Shown here piece by piece: positions 50,909-61,232 of a stretch of 64,000 nt of DNA; the stretch's first letter is position 1; every line of letters begins with the position of its first letter. A program made the position numbers and the translations under genes. Under the pieces are notes generated by a model. The model was not told where the DNA came from and ran no database searches. It saw only the letters and a program-made list of their open reading frames with translations. Location: contig JAHLKC010000006.1 in NCBI GenBank assembly GCA_025449115.1, forward strand, positions 207,501-271,500. The letters are read 5' to 3'. The stretch comes from Chytridium lagenaria (taxonomy: Eukaryota; Chytridiomycota; Chytridiomycetes; Chytridiales; Chytridiaceae).

Positions 50909-51436
50909 CAAGAGTCGCACGCGATCCAGTGGTCATTGTTAAAGGGTTCCAATCACCTCTAAGCACAGGCGCAGACACAGGCAGACATTAGACACGGCGA
51001 CGTACGTGCATAATGTTTCATTTACGTCGGGTCGGCAAAGAAGAGGCCTGACTCCTAAATTCGAAACCGATACTGTTATTTGACGAGGTGTCGATGTTAA
51101 CACACTTGCAAGGTGTGCGGGAGCCAACGTCACTCCGGGAGGTGGCTTCCATATGTTTAGTTAGCCGTTTTTTGAGGGTCAGTCTTGAGCATATGAGGTT
51201 TTTGGGAGGGCTGATGGCGGATATAAAGATATGCATCATTATTGTTGCAATGCCTCATGTCAGATAAGAATTTTTGATAAAGTCAAACTATTTATTTCCA
51301 TTATCGAAGGATAAGTTTTATTATTAGTGGCCACTATCATCCCAAGAATAAACGCTCTCCGCCTTCCACCAGTCTTGAACGTGTTTAGATTGCCTCTGAC
51401 GGCACCCGCGGGGGCCTATCCATACCCTAACTATAT

Positions 51437-53410
51437 ATGATGAGCAAATCATTTCCATTCATGGGTGGTACTCCGCCGTGTACCTCATCACCATCAGCTC
51501 CAACTGGGATACCAATGCAAGAGCTTATATCATTGCCAGCATCACACCGAGAGGACCTTTTGCGTAGACTTCTAGAGTCATTCTCGACTCTACCGAATAT
51601 GAGGCTTATCCACCCATCACCACCACCCAGTGATAAAAAGCCTGCTATCGACGCATCTATCCACCCACACGTCAAAACAGAGAGTGAACAGACTCGGAAT
51701 CCTTTTGAGTTTTTTTTTGGGGCTGCTGAAAAGAAAAAAGACGCGGAAGTGAAGGAGACTATGGATGCTTTTGAGCCTGCTTCAAATAATGGTTTGGTGC
51801 ATTTGATTTCCCAAGCGGGACTCCCATCACCTTTTTCAAAGTCGGATTTGGATAATGCGGGAGTTCACAATGGTAAGATCGTTTTTTTTTTTAGCAACTA
51901 TTGGAGAAATGCAGGATTATCGATACTAATATTTATTTAAGTGAACCCGACCAATTCTACTGAGGATTTCTCGACCATACACCAGCTGACCACTGAAGAA
52001 CTCACCTTAATGCGAGTTGAGCAAGAATACTCACAAAAACAGCAAGACATTCGCGTCAAAGAAGATCATTTGAAAGACATGAAGGCTAGCATAGCCCAAT
52101 TAATCGCTGGAGTGGAGGATTTTGAACGGCAGACGCAACATAAAAGAAACGCGCTTTCATTTGCAAGGATAGCAGAACAACACCTTGAAGCAGAGATCCA
52201 TTCTGCCACTTGCGAAGCTAATGAAAAAATGATTGTTGTTAGGGAGATTCAAGACAAAATCACACAGCTTCGACTTCAAGAGAAGAAAAATAGTGTCATG
52301 AATGATATGGTTGCGAGCAGCAAGAATCTGTTCAGTAGATCCACCGGGTCGGCTTTGATTAATGATAGAGATACACATTACAGCCCCAAGTTACGTAACC
52401 GTCATGGTGGTTCATCGGCGGCTAGCGAGTTGAACGACCGTGATGATGAGTACCATGGTATTGAAGCTTTCGGACGTCAACGCACTGAAGGTGAATTGTT
52501 GGCTGATGAGATGCTCCGCCGTGCTGATCAATACGACGGCAATGAAGATCTCGGGCATAAACGCTCCAGTGGTCCATCAGCGACTGGCGAGTTGGCCGGC
52601 CTTTCCGATAGGAACCTCGACAGTGAAGATTTTGGACAAGAGAGATACCGTCGAGATGCTCACAATGGTTTAAGAATAGTTGGTGAAGCCAATATCGACA
52701 ACGAGCCACGTGTGGTCATCCGAAAACGCAGTCGAGATGACGACACGCCAAGTTCGGGTGGAAACCATGAAGACAGATATGATCGTGAAAACCATCCGAT
52801 ATGTTTCGACTTTAACCGTGGATCATGTGATCGTCCTTGCTCCAAGAAACACACCTGTATTCTATGTGGAGGTGATCATAGTGTTATCGATTGTCCTAAC
52901 GAAATCTGCGTGCGGTGGAATTTGGCGGTGGATTGCTCATCGTGTGATCGCGACCATCGTTGTCTTCGATGCATGTCTCGACATCATAAAATGGAGGATT
53001 GTCCTCAAGGAGGATTTCGAGGGCTTTGTTTTAGTTATAACGCGAATGCAATTTGCAAATATTCACATCCGGGAGCACATCGATGCATGAGATGTAAATT
53101 GCAGCACCCGGCTTCGCAGTGCCCTGATAACGTTGAAGCGTTTTTCACAGAACCGTTAAAAAATTGGGTGATAGAACGGCTTGGGATGAAGAAGGTAGAT
53201 GATGATAGGGGGGAGTCTAAGCGACGACGATATGATGATACATCAGCTTGCAGTTCGAAACCAGCGAAGCGGAATTTCGACAAGAGGTATCTTTGCCGAT
53301 ATTTCAATAGAGGCCAATGTACGGCGAAAGATTGCGGGTTTCCGCACGTTTGCAATATATGTGAAGAGTGGGATCATGGTGGAAGATACTGCCCGAACGC
53401 ATGGCAATGA
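51437..53410 (+). CDS. Zinc-finger array protein (CCCH plus CCHC doublets)
   Basis: Two exons; one intron with a T10 run (about 51873-51940). Starts MMSKSFPFMGGTPPCTSSPS. The N-terminal half has helical stretches (SHREDLLRRLLESF) and a coiled-coil region (MRVEQEYSQKQQDIRVKEDH, residues about 175-290). A low-complexity region rich in Asp/Arg/Gly follows. The C-terminus has four tandem units, each a CCCH-like finger then a CCHC knuckle: CFDFNRGSCDRPCSKKH + CILCGGDHSVIDC; CVRWNLAVDCSSCDRDH + CLRCMSRHHKMEDC; CFSYNANAICKYSHPGAH (third Cys missing) + CMRCKLQHPASQC; CRYFNRGQCTAKDCGFPH + CNICEEWDHGGRYC. This predicts RNA or single-stranded DNA binding. No retroviral gag context is present. The specific family is not recognised. 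Confidence 0.85.
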
Positions 53411-53829
53411 GAACTTGCAGTGGCGTTGTTTACTTTTCGTTAAGTCTGATTGCACAAGGAGTTTTCGTGGCAAGATGTTTTGAATTTGATGGAGCTGACG
53501 CGTTGATACTTGCTTTTGTATTCTTTTGGCGTTTCTGCTGACTTTGAGCGCAATAATACTTGCAGAATTCATATATTCAGCTTGAAACTATATATTGTCA
53601 AATTTCAGACTTTTTTTTTTTTTTGTCCTAAAGTTGTACGACTTGAGGTTAACTTTTGAAGAGCAAGATGACGAGAATCGCAAGAAAGCGTATGCACACC
53701 CGGTGAGTTGCCTGCGATTTAGCAAGAGGAGGGGATCGTTATGTGATGAGCATATGTGTGGGCAGTCTGTGTATGGGGTCGCTGGGGCTTTTTTCTGTGA
53801 TCATGGGCATACAACTGCTTTTCATAACA
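53411..53829. other. Intergenic stretch
   Basis: Lies between the zinc-finger protein stop and the BUD20 start. Contains a T16 run (near 53610). No supported gene; a short frame near 53640-53700 (LYDLRLTFEEQDDENRKKAY) has a protein-like look but no start or family. Confidence 0.5.
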
Positions 53830-54418
53830 ATGAGGTATTCTTCTGACCATCATTCTTGCTCTTGTTCAGCGTTCGGGATATTAAGAGGTCTTCAAGAACG
53901 AGGGCCAGAACTAAGGATCTTGACCAGATCCATGATGATATGAAGCAGCCGGAGAAGGTGTGCCGACAGAGTTGGATCCCGTTTGCCTGGACTTGGACAG
54001 TTCTACTGTTTACATGTGAGAAGCCTTTCTTTTTCAATTTGGCTTTGTCCTCTTGCAGTCTGTGCATGCATCATGCATCATGCTAGTTTTCTTTTGGTGT
54101 ATACTATCGTTGTTGCATTTGCGCTAAATGTGGTTTTTGTTAAAATTTTCAAGTGCGCACGCCACTTTACTTCTGAGGTTGCCCTCTCTGCTCACCTTTT
54201 TGACCAAACTACACAAGAGGAGGTTAGTAAATATTTCCTACTTTTTGCCTAGTTATTTCATTCTGAGCTGACTTTTTTCATAACTTTTTTTTTTTTTTTC
54301 CAGGATGAAGTTATTAAAGGAGACACCTTACACTCAAGCGGAGGCGGAGGCAGCAGTTGGTATGGGAACGGATAATGGCAAGCGAGAGAAGGTTGCAATG
54401 GAGGTTGAGGCTCTTTAA
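53830..54418 (+). CDS. BUD20: Bud20/ZNF593 pre-60S export zinc-finger protein
   Basis: C2H2 shuttling factor required for nuclear export of pre-60S ribosomes. The N-terminus is MSVRDIKRSSRTRARTKDLD, then QIHDDMKQPEK; the RTKDLDxIxxD motif is specific to this family. LPGLGQFYCLH ends one exon (near 54014) and CARHFTSEVALSAHL starts the next (54155), completing the C-x2-C...H-x5-H finger, followed by TKLHKRR in a shifted frame. The last exon is MKLLKETPYTQAEAEAAVGM, matching the PYTQxEAExAxGM signature, with stop at 54416-54418. The first coding exon appears to be five bases (ATGAG, 53830-53834) joined across a 35-base intron. Frame breaks near 53960 and in the T run 54197-54201. Confidence 0.9.
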
Positions 54419-54977
54419 GTGAAATTGACACAAAAGTCACTCAGCAGCAATCAACACATTAGTCCGCACCTATTCGTCAGCAGCTAGCTTTATCGTCCGC
54501 ATACGTTACACCATACGCTTATTCACGTACCTACCTTCATTCGACGTTATCTTTTCCTTACCATTGCCTTGCGTCCTCCACCCCCTTGCAGTTTACCTTG
54601 TAATTTAAATTCCGCGAGAAATTGAGAATAAAAGTCTGTTATGTTGTTATTTCTATCTATGTTTAGCACGAGCATCACCAGCATCACCAGGTATCCTAGA
54701 CCATGTAAACACACATTACAAATGCAACGTAGCTTTTTTACCTTCCGGCAGTATATTTAAGTGTCCACATGAAACTAAAGGGCTTTTTCCCCCCTTGTTT
54801 TTAAGCGCCCACAAATTGGCGCATAGAGCACATATGTACTTGTTGGCGCTGTGTTCTTATTATTATTCCATGCTCAGCGGCATCAATCAATCTATTAGTA
54901 CCCAACCAACCCAGCTCTTATTTATTTATTTATTGGAGAGTATATAGTGGTTTGGCCGATCATCCTTCAAATTGCAC

Positions 54978-55010
<33 letters not shown>

Positions 55011-55197
55011 CGGACGTGTTTCATGTTATTAATTTATTATTATTATTATTTATTATTTATTTATATATATATTAAATATAGAAAAATGGATTTGTTTTTT
55101 GCCTTTGGAGGTTAATTATTTATTTATTTATTTATATATGTATTTATCTGATTATAAACCCAAAAATAAAATAAACTACAATTTCCTTAAATATGTT
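54419..55197. other. Gene-free A+T-rich stretch before the recombinase
   Basis: 3' flank of BUD20, then TTTA/ATTT microsatellites (about 54917-54934, 55028-55075 and 55107-55144), with the CAG run inside. No coding frame with family similarity. Any outer boundary of the recombinase element would lie here. Confidence 0.6.
54979..55008. repeat. (CAG)n trinucleotide repeat
   Basis: Ten uninterrupted CAG units in noncoding DNA, immediately preceded by a CACCC. No reading frame uses it. Probably a simple slippage microsatellite. Confidence 0.9.
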
Positions 55198-55246
55198 CAC
55201 CCACGTCTCACCCACTGCTTCACCCACTCTCACCCAGCTTCACCCA
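55198..55246 (+). repeat. Left CACCCA array
   Basis: CACCCA occurs at 55198, 55209, 55221, 55231 and 55241, so spaced 11, 12, 10 and 10 bases, close to one helical turn. The array ends 42 bases before the recombinase start codon. All copies point the same way. It could be a set of protein-binding sites on one face of the helix. Confidence 0.85.
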
Positions 55247-55288
55247 ATATTCGGACTTCAAATTTTTATACTTTGACACCAAAGCATT

Positions 55289-57656
55289 ATGCCCCGGCAA
55301 AAGCAAGCGAAAAAACTCCAGAGAAGCCGGACGAAAGTTGCGGCAAGGCAAATAAAAGTTGAAAAAATGAACAACGAGAGAAGAACAGCCATCCAGGCGC
55401 TTGCTGATGCGGGTCTAGCAGCAGCCATTCAGAGGATAGGATGCGTCATGGAGGAGACTTCCAAGACCATGACCTCCATGAAACACGAGCCCAACACTCA
55501 ACGGGCGTACGAGAAACACTTCCGTGGACTCAGGAAGTTTTTTGAGCGTATTGGGGATTATGATAGCCTCATCATTCTGGAAGAGAAGCCTCCGAAGCAT
55601 TTTTGCCCATCCATGAGGCCGGAATCCATCGACCTTTACGTCCAATGGAAGAGGAGGGACCCGGACGAGTATCCATTGCTTTTGGACCGGGATGATAATC
55701 TTGTGAAGGATGTTTTGGGGGAGCCAATCCCAACGGACGGAAAATGGTCGGACCCGCGCAACCTCGACCAACTGTACTCGGCGATTGGAGATTTACATCT
55801 TACCCGGAAGCAAAATGGGCCCTACAAGGAGGTTTGCGAGCTATGTGCTGCAAATGCCATTCTTCACGAGATTCCAAAAGGATGCCGATGGCATCCGCTG
55901 GTGCCGCAGGTGTGGAGTGCAGGAAATCCTACTGAAAGTCGTCTTCTTAAACACACCAAAGGAGAGAACACGAAGAATGGATCATCCTACCAGGCCTCTG
56001 GAGATTCAGCCATCTTACCGCATGAACTCTTGGACATTCGCGATCACTTAATCGGTTCTGAAGCTACAACCTTGTGGACCTGGAACTGTGGGTTTGCACC
56101 CTCATCGCGATACGTCTTTTCCTGCGGTGTGATGAAGTCATCAATATTGAATTTGAGGACATTCAGGAGAATCTTTCATTAATAACGACAGATTTGACGC
56201 TAGAGAGCTTGGTCATCAAAATACAGGTTGGTTACGATTTATATGCATTTTATTTCTCTAACATGATTATTGCGTTGCAAAGGGAAAGAGCGACAAGAGC
56301 CCAGTCTATCTTACCTTATGGCGGGACGACACATTTCCTCAATTATGCCCTATTCGTCACCTCCTGATTTACGTCAAACTTCTCGGCGTGGTCTCCGGCT
56401 TCCTTTTCCCTGACAGGGATCAATTAACGGCTCTTCTCGCCTCACCAAACCCAGACAAGAGCGTGAAGAATAATATTTCGTATGACGCCTACCAAACCGC
56501 ATACAAGAATCTTTGCCACAAGGTCATCAAGAGACCGGGACCTTTTGGCACTCACCCAAATCGAAAAACAGGCTACCTCTTTGCCGTTTGGGGTGATGGT
56601 GGAGAGGCAGAAATCATGCTCTCCGCACGGCACAAATCCATTTCCAGCTCAGCGAAGTACAGGAAGGACGCGAGCACACTCCTGGAACTATACAAACGAA
56701 AAACTCAAATGGACAACTCCGAATCTGTGATCCCTAAGCTCAAGTGGACATCAGTTTACAATCAAGATCTGCAAATCGTTCAAAGGATAGCTAATAACGG
56801 TGATATTACGAAGCTACCTGTATTAGCCGAACGATTTTTTACAGACCACTGTAAAATCAATCCCGCGCGACCCGATTATTCCATCCGACGGGCCCTCATT
56901 TCTGCAGAGGAATACTCTTCAGCACCCACCATTCGCGACAACATTAACAGGATTGTGAAGGGGCACCTCAACCAAACTTTGGCGGATGATCTACTCACCT
57001 TGATTGAACTCTACGTTCTTCAACGACGCAATGCAACAAAATCCAATCCAAGTGGAATTGAACCACAAGAAGAGGGACAGATAGGGGAGGAAGACGTCGC
57101 TCAAGCAGTGGATGGAGGTGGAGAGACGGGTCTACGAGAAGAGGAGCAAAGGGATGGGGAGGGAACGATGGAAATTGAGACTACCCGCTCATCCACACAC
57201 CTATCTCCAAAGCTCAAAAGATCAAGGGAAGATGATGTTGTGGTGAATACAGGGGAGAAAAGGAAACGAAGAGGTGGGGTAAATGACTTACCTGAGAGGT
57301 TTAGATTAGCGGAGCAGAAATCAGGGGAAGATAAGCTGAACTTTCTAATTACCTTTGAGGGATCCTTGAGTTCTGATGACCGTGATACTTCAACTCTCAC
57401 CGATGCAGCAAGAAACTTTTGCAACATGACCATGGCTCCCATCCTCCTCTGCTTCCGTGATCACTGCGGGGGTGACCAAGAGCTCTTCATCCGCAAATGG
57501 GGCAACTTTGCACCATCAACGTTCTCAAGGACCCGATGCAAGGGGAAGGGTGGCCAGTGCGGAGTGGGGGTGAAGAGGCCGGGTGGCGGTGGAGCGCCTT
57601 CTGGGGAGGTGTTCGTGGTGGTGGATGGCGGAGAAGGGCGGCGTCGTGAGGAATGA
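55289..57656 (+). CDS. Tyrosine recombinase (phage-integrase fold), Crypton-like
   Basis: Site-specific recombinase, probably catalysing element excision and integration. Start MPRQKQAKKLQRSRTKVAAR, very basic. A core-binding domain follows (NTQRAYEKHFRGLRKFFERI, residues about 70-90, through DLYVQWKRRDPDEYP). A Cys/His-rich segment comes next (CELCAANAILHEIPKGCRWH). Catalytic residues of the tyrosine-recombinase family are all recognisable: Arg in IRLFLRCDEVINIEFEDI (near 56110), a Lys-bearing strand GKSDKSPVYLTLW at the start of exon 2, His-x-x-Arg in THPNRKTGYLFAVWGD (56550-56598), ARH in LSARHKSISSS and the Tyr in AKYRKDAS (56655-56673). One intron (56227-56282). One G seems missing at 56076-56077. 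The C-terminal 200 residues are acidic, then Gly/Arg-rich, with no recognised domain. Confidence 0.85.
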
Positions 57657-57674
57657 TGGTCGTTGATTGACCTC

Positions 57675-57789
57675 CACCCAACCTTCACCCAGAGGCAATT
57701 TTTTAATAACTGTTTTTCAACTCTTTTTTTTTAAAAAAAATAAACAAATCTTTTCATTGGTTGAGGTTGCCTTCACCCAGCTTCACCCA
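57675..57789 (+). repeat. Right CACCCA array
   Basis: CACCCA at 57675, 57686, 57774 and 57784 (spacing 11, then 10 in the second pair), in the same orientation as the left array. The first copy begins 19 bases after the recombinase stop. The second pair belongs to the 18-bp repeat shared with the left array. Between the pairs lies a T/A-rich tract. Confidence 0.85.
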
Positions 57790-57790
57790 A

Positions 57791-58212
57791 CCGATAATAG
57801 ATATTATATTAATTATAAAAAAGATTTTTACTTGAAAAAAATATCCTTTTTTTGTTATGTATTTTTATTAATTATTCTTTTTTTTATTTAATTTTATTAA
57901 TTTTTTTAATAATATTATTAATAATTAATTAGGTGCAACGATTTTGCACGACAGTTGTCTGACAACGACGGTTGGGGTGTATAAGGAAGAAAAGAAATCA
58001 ATCTGTATATACGTGCGTGCGTGGGAGAGAGAGAGAGTCTGGCCTTTGCTTAGGGTGTGAGTGGGATTGACTACGTCTAGAGGAACAAAACACTACTTTG
58101 GGCTAGGTTCATTCATCCATCCATCCATCCATCGCATCCATCGCATTCATTCACTCAACACACGAACGAGAGATTCATTCAAACAAAAAAACTCTACTCT
58201 TAAACTAGAGAA
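57791..58212. other. A+T-rich stretch and RGS leader
   Basis: Strongly A+T-rich up to 57930, then a GA run (58024-58035) and a CATC run (58110-58131) just upstream of the RGS gene. Nothing coding is recognised. Confidence 0.6.
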
Positions 58213-60905
58213 ATGGCTCATCGCCAAACTTCATTCGATCTGGAGGCGAGCTCTGCTGCAGGCACTGTTTGGTCAGCTCCTACCATGGCTGGCATGGGGA
58301 AGCCATGAGCACTAGTAACAATAATAGCAACGCTCCTCAAGGTATTGCACCGCCCCCTCCACCGCCATCAGCCTTTGCTGGCGTAGCTCCTAGACAACAA
58401 CCTTCTATCGCCCCAAGATTAAGAAGTTCAAGCTCACAACAACAGCAACATCAACATCAGCAACAACAGCAACCAGTATCCTCATCGCCCTCATTCCAGA
58501 TGACTGGAAATCCTGCGCAAATGTCGCCGTCACAGTCGCCCAGAGCTCCTGCCAATGGCATCCAACCTCAAACCCAACAAGTTCCATATGCACCCTATTC
58601 ACACGTCCGCTCCCGCAGCGGAACCTCCAGCTCGCTATGCATCATCACCACCTCCTCCCCCTTCAGTCATCCCAGAAACGCAGGATGCCCAGTCGAGTCT
58701 TCGGTTGAGAAGGAGACCGAGTATGAGCAATTCGCATTTCGAAAAGTTCTTTGCGAATGCAGTGATCATGGATCCGAATGCGTACGGACAGCCTTTAGTG
58801 TATGAGGCTGATGGTGGGAATGGTGGGGATGGAGCATCGGCAAAATCATCGCGGCAGCAGACGAGGGTAGTTGATATGAGACGTCTTGGCATGTATGAGG
58901 ATGGTTAGTCTGTCGTGATTCTGATCCTGAGCAAATGTGCTAATCCATTATTGACTTTGGTAGTCATCATGCGACTTCGGGATCCAATCAGAGGTATTGA
59001 AATCAGGGATAGAACACGATTATTTAAGCAATATCCTCAAACTTTTCTTGGTAAGCATTTGAATGCCACGATTATTCCATCATTTCCATTTTAACATAAA
59101 TATCTACCGTCAAGGCTCCGAGTTGGTGGACTGGCTTGTTCATCACTGTAACCTGCTCACAAAGGATGAGGGAGCTCGATTTGCTTCTGGACTATTTGAC
59201 GCTGGATATATTATATCTGTGGATTTAAGCGAGAAGTTTGTCCCCGATAACACAGCTTACGTGTTTCAAACGAGTTACTTGTGGCCCTCCGTCAATACTA
59301 CATCGACGGATAAAGGTGATTTCTTATTTCTCTATCCTTTCCAGATTTCTATAAGTATATTCCGAATTAATATTCACATTATTGTTTTCCCTCAAGACTA
59401 TTTGGCGTATCTTTTAAGAAGAAACCTGAGGACCTCTGCTAAATTTCAGCTTTCGGAGATTGAGGATCGGAGACTTCTTAGGCTGAAGAAGAAATTCAGA
59501 AAGTATCGAGAAGAATTCGAAGGTTTAGTCCAGGATCAACTCGAGTAAGTATTTCGACGATGAAGAGACGGTCACCATTTATATTAATGCGTACCCATAC
59601 ATCAGCCATATCGAGTTGTTGGCAAAAGCCGACCGTCGACTCTTTAGCCTGCAAGAGTATGCTTTTTGGCGCATGCAGAGGCCATTGGATCCAGAAGCCA
59701 ATTACCTTCCCATCAAGGAAGTTGATCACGTGAAGCGATCCCAGACTGAGGCTCAGTATGAGGTAAGCGGTTTTTTTTTTGTTTTTTTTTTTTCTTTTTT
59801 TTTATTTTGACAAGAATTTGGTTGATAATAATTAATTTATAGGCCAAGCTTCCGCCTGCAGAACGTCTTGTATTTTGGGAAAAGAAGAGGGACGTCTATG
59901 AGGCATCGCTAAGTTTAAACCGGCTTAAGGTTTCTACAGCTTCTAAAGCGTATGTAATTTGATCTATTCCTTTTTTTCTTATAAATGGACTAATCATCGA
60001 TGTGTCAGTTTGATCCAAAGGTCTGAGATTATGAAAGGGTATGATCCTTTTGTGGACTTGTCTGTAAACAACCCTTTTATTACTGACGACATCAAGCAAA
60101 TGGGAACAACCGAAGTCGGTATTAGGGACGCTTCTAGTCCAATCTCATATCTAGATCTCCTATTGACTTTAGAATTCCCTTTTCTTGATTAGAACCTACC
60201 CATCCAGACAAGACCTTCTGCTTTGGTGCAACTCTTTTCAAGATCTCCTCCGCGACCCCTTGGTGTTAAGTACTTTGGCACCTTTCTAAAAACCGAATTT
60301 TCCACCGAAAACCTCGAATTCCATCTCCGCGTCGAAGCCCTCGGTCAACTCGTTGTCTACCGCGATTTTTTAGCAGAAGCCGAATCTATTTTTGACGAAT
60401 TCATTCAAGTCGGATCTCGTCGTGAACTCAACATCACCGCTGGGATGCGTACCGCCATCATTAATCAATTCGCTGTCGTGCGCGGGGGGGGGACAAAGTT
60501 ACAGACTTTGTCGCAGGCTAGCATGGACTCTTCGCAATCTTCTCAATCGAGATCAGCTACACCCCCGATTTCACCCGTTTCCGTTACATACCCAAACTCT
60601 TCATCAGGTTCTTACCGTCCCGGATCTCCACCGTCACCCCCTCATCAACCTCTCTCACCTACATCCCCACGGTCCCACTCTCCCGCTCCATGAGTACATC
60701 TGTTACGAGGAAAGCCAATCATCTTGATACTGTGCGTGGACGGATGTCGAATTTTGTGTTTAGGGATGCGCAGGATTACATTTTGAATTTGATGGCAAAG
60801 GATTCTTATAGTAGATTTTTGGCGTGGGAGACACTGAATCCATGTTGGCGAAGAAGGAATAGAGCAGGATGGGATGACGACTTTAGGGATAGCGTTGGGT
60901 GGTAG
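58213..60905 (+). CDS. R7-type regulator of G-protein signalling (DEP-DHEX-GGL-RGS)
   Basis: Speeds GTP hydrolysis on G-alpha subunits; the R7 class is held by a G-beta-5-type partner through its GGL domain. Starts MAHRQTSFDLEASSAAGTVW, then a long Gln/Pro/Ser-rich leader. DEP domain: DPIRGIEIRDRTRLFKQYPQ and GSELVDWLVHHCNLLTKDEG (58980-59160). DHEX region: DYLAYLLRRNLRTSAKFQLS (59395-59455), then LFSLQEYAFWRMQRPLDPEA (59641-59700). GGL: FWEKKRDVYEASLSLNRLKV, ALIQRSEIMKGYDPFVDLS. RGS: RDPLGVKYFGTFLKTEFSTE, NLEFHLRVEALGQ (60250-60345), interrupted by a Ser/Pro insert (60500-60692) and ending FRDAQDYILNLMAKDSYSRF (60750-60820). Six or more introns. Frames slip at 58296-58299 (one G short), near 58610, 60230 and 60692. 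Typical fungal RGS proteins (Sst2/FlbA) lack DHEX and GGL. Confidence 0.9.
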
Positions 60906-61197
60906 GGTGATGAGACGAAATCTTTCGAATGCGGCACCGTACCAAGGCTGAAAAAACTGAAAAAACTCGTGCCTTGTTTTTCTTCATACTTTTCTTCTTG
61001 TTGCTGTTTCCGTTTTTATTCATTGACTCGATGGTTGGTTTTTTTTTGTTTTTTTTGCTTTACCTCGGTTTTTTTCCCTGTTCTGCCTGTTCCGAGTTGG
61101 TATGCCGGTCACCGTATCCCCTTATTATCTTTATCTTTTGCTATTAATATCTGATTGTCGTCGCTTTCCTTCCCCCATTTACTGACTTTTTATTTGT

Positions 61198-61232
<35 letters not shown>

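Larger units (their letters stand above)
55198..57790 (+). mobile_element. Crypton-like tyrosine-recombinase element (candidate)
   Basis: A tyrosine-recombinase gene lies between two clusters of the hexamer CACCCA, one on each side (55198-55246 and 57675-57789). The clusters share a perfect 18-bp direct repeat, at 55230-55247 and 57773-57790. No terminal inverted repeats, LTRs or reverse transcriptase are seen, which fits Cryptons (DNA transposons that move with a tyrosine recombinase) rather than DIRS elements. The borders given are those of the repeat arrays, not proven transposon ends. A domesticated host gene whose promoter and terminator share the motif is the alternative. Confidence 0.55.

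Noticed and set aside
54979..55008. CAG run as a polyglutamine-coding exon
   Set aside because: No open frame with start or splice signals includes it; flanking sequence is A+T-rich noncoding DNA.
61202..61232. T31 run as the tail of a retroposed (LINE/SINE or processed) copy on the minus strand
   Set aside because: No target-site duplication or adjacent retroposed sequence could be seen; it lies in a generally T-rich 3' flank.
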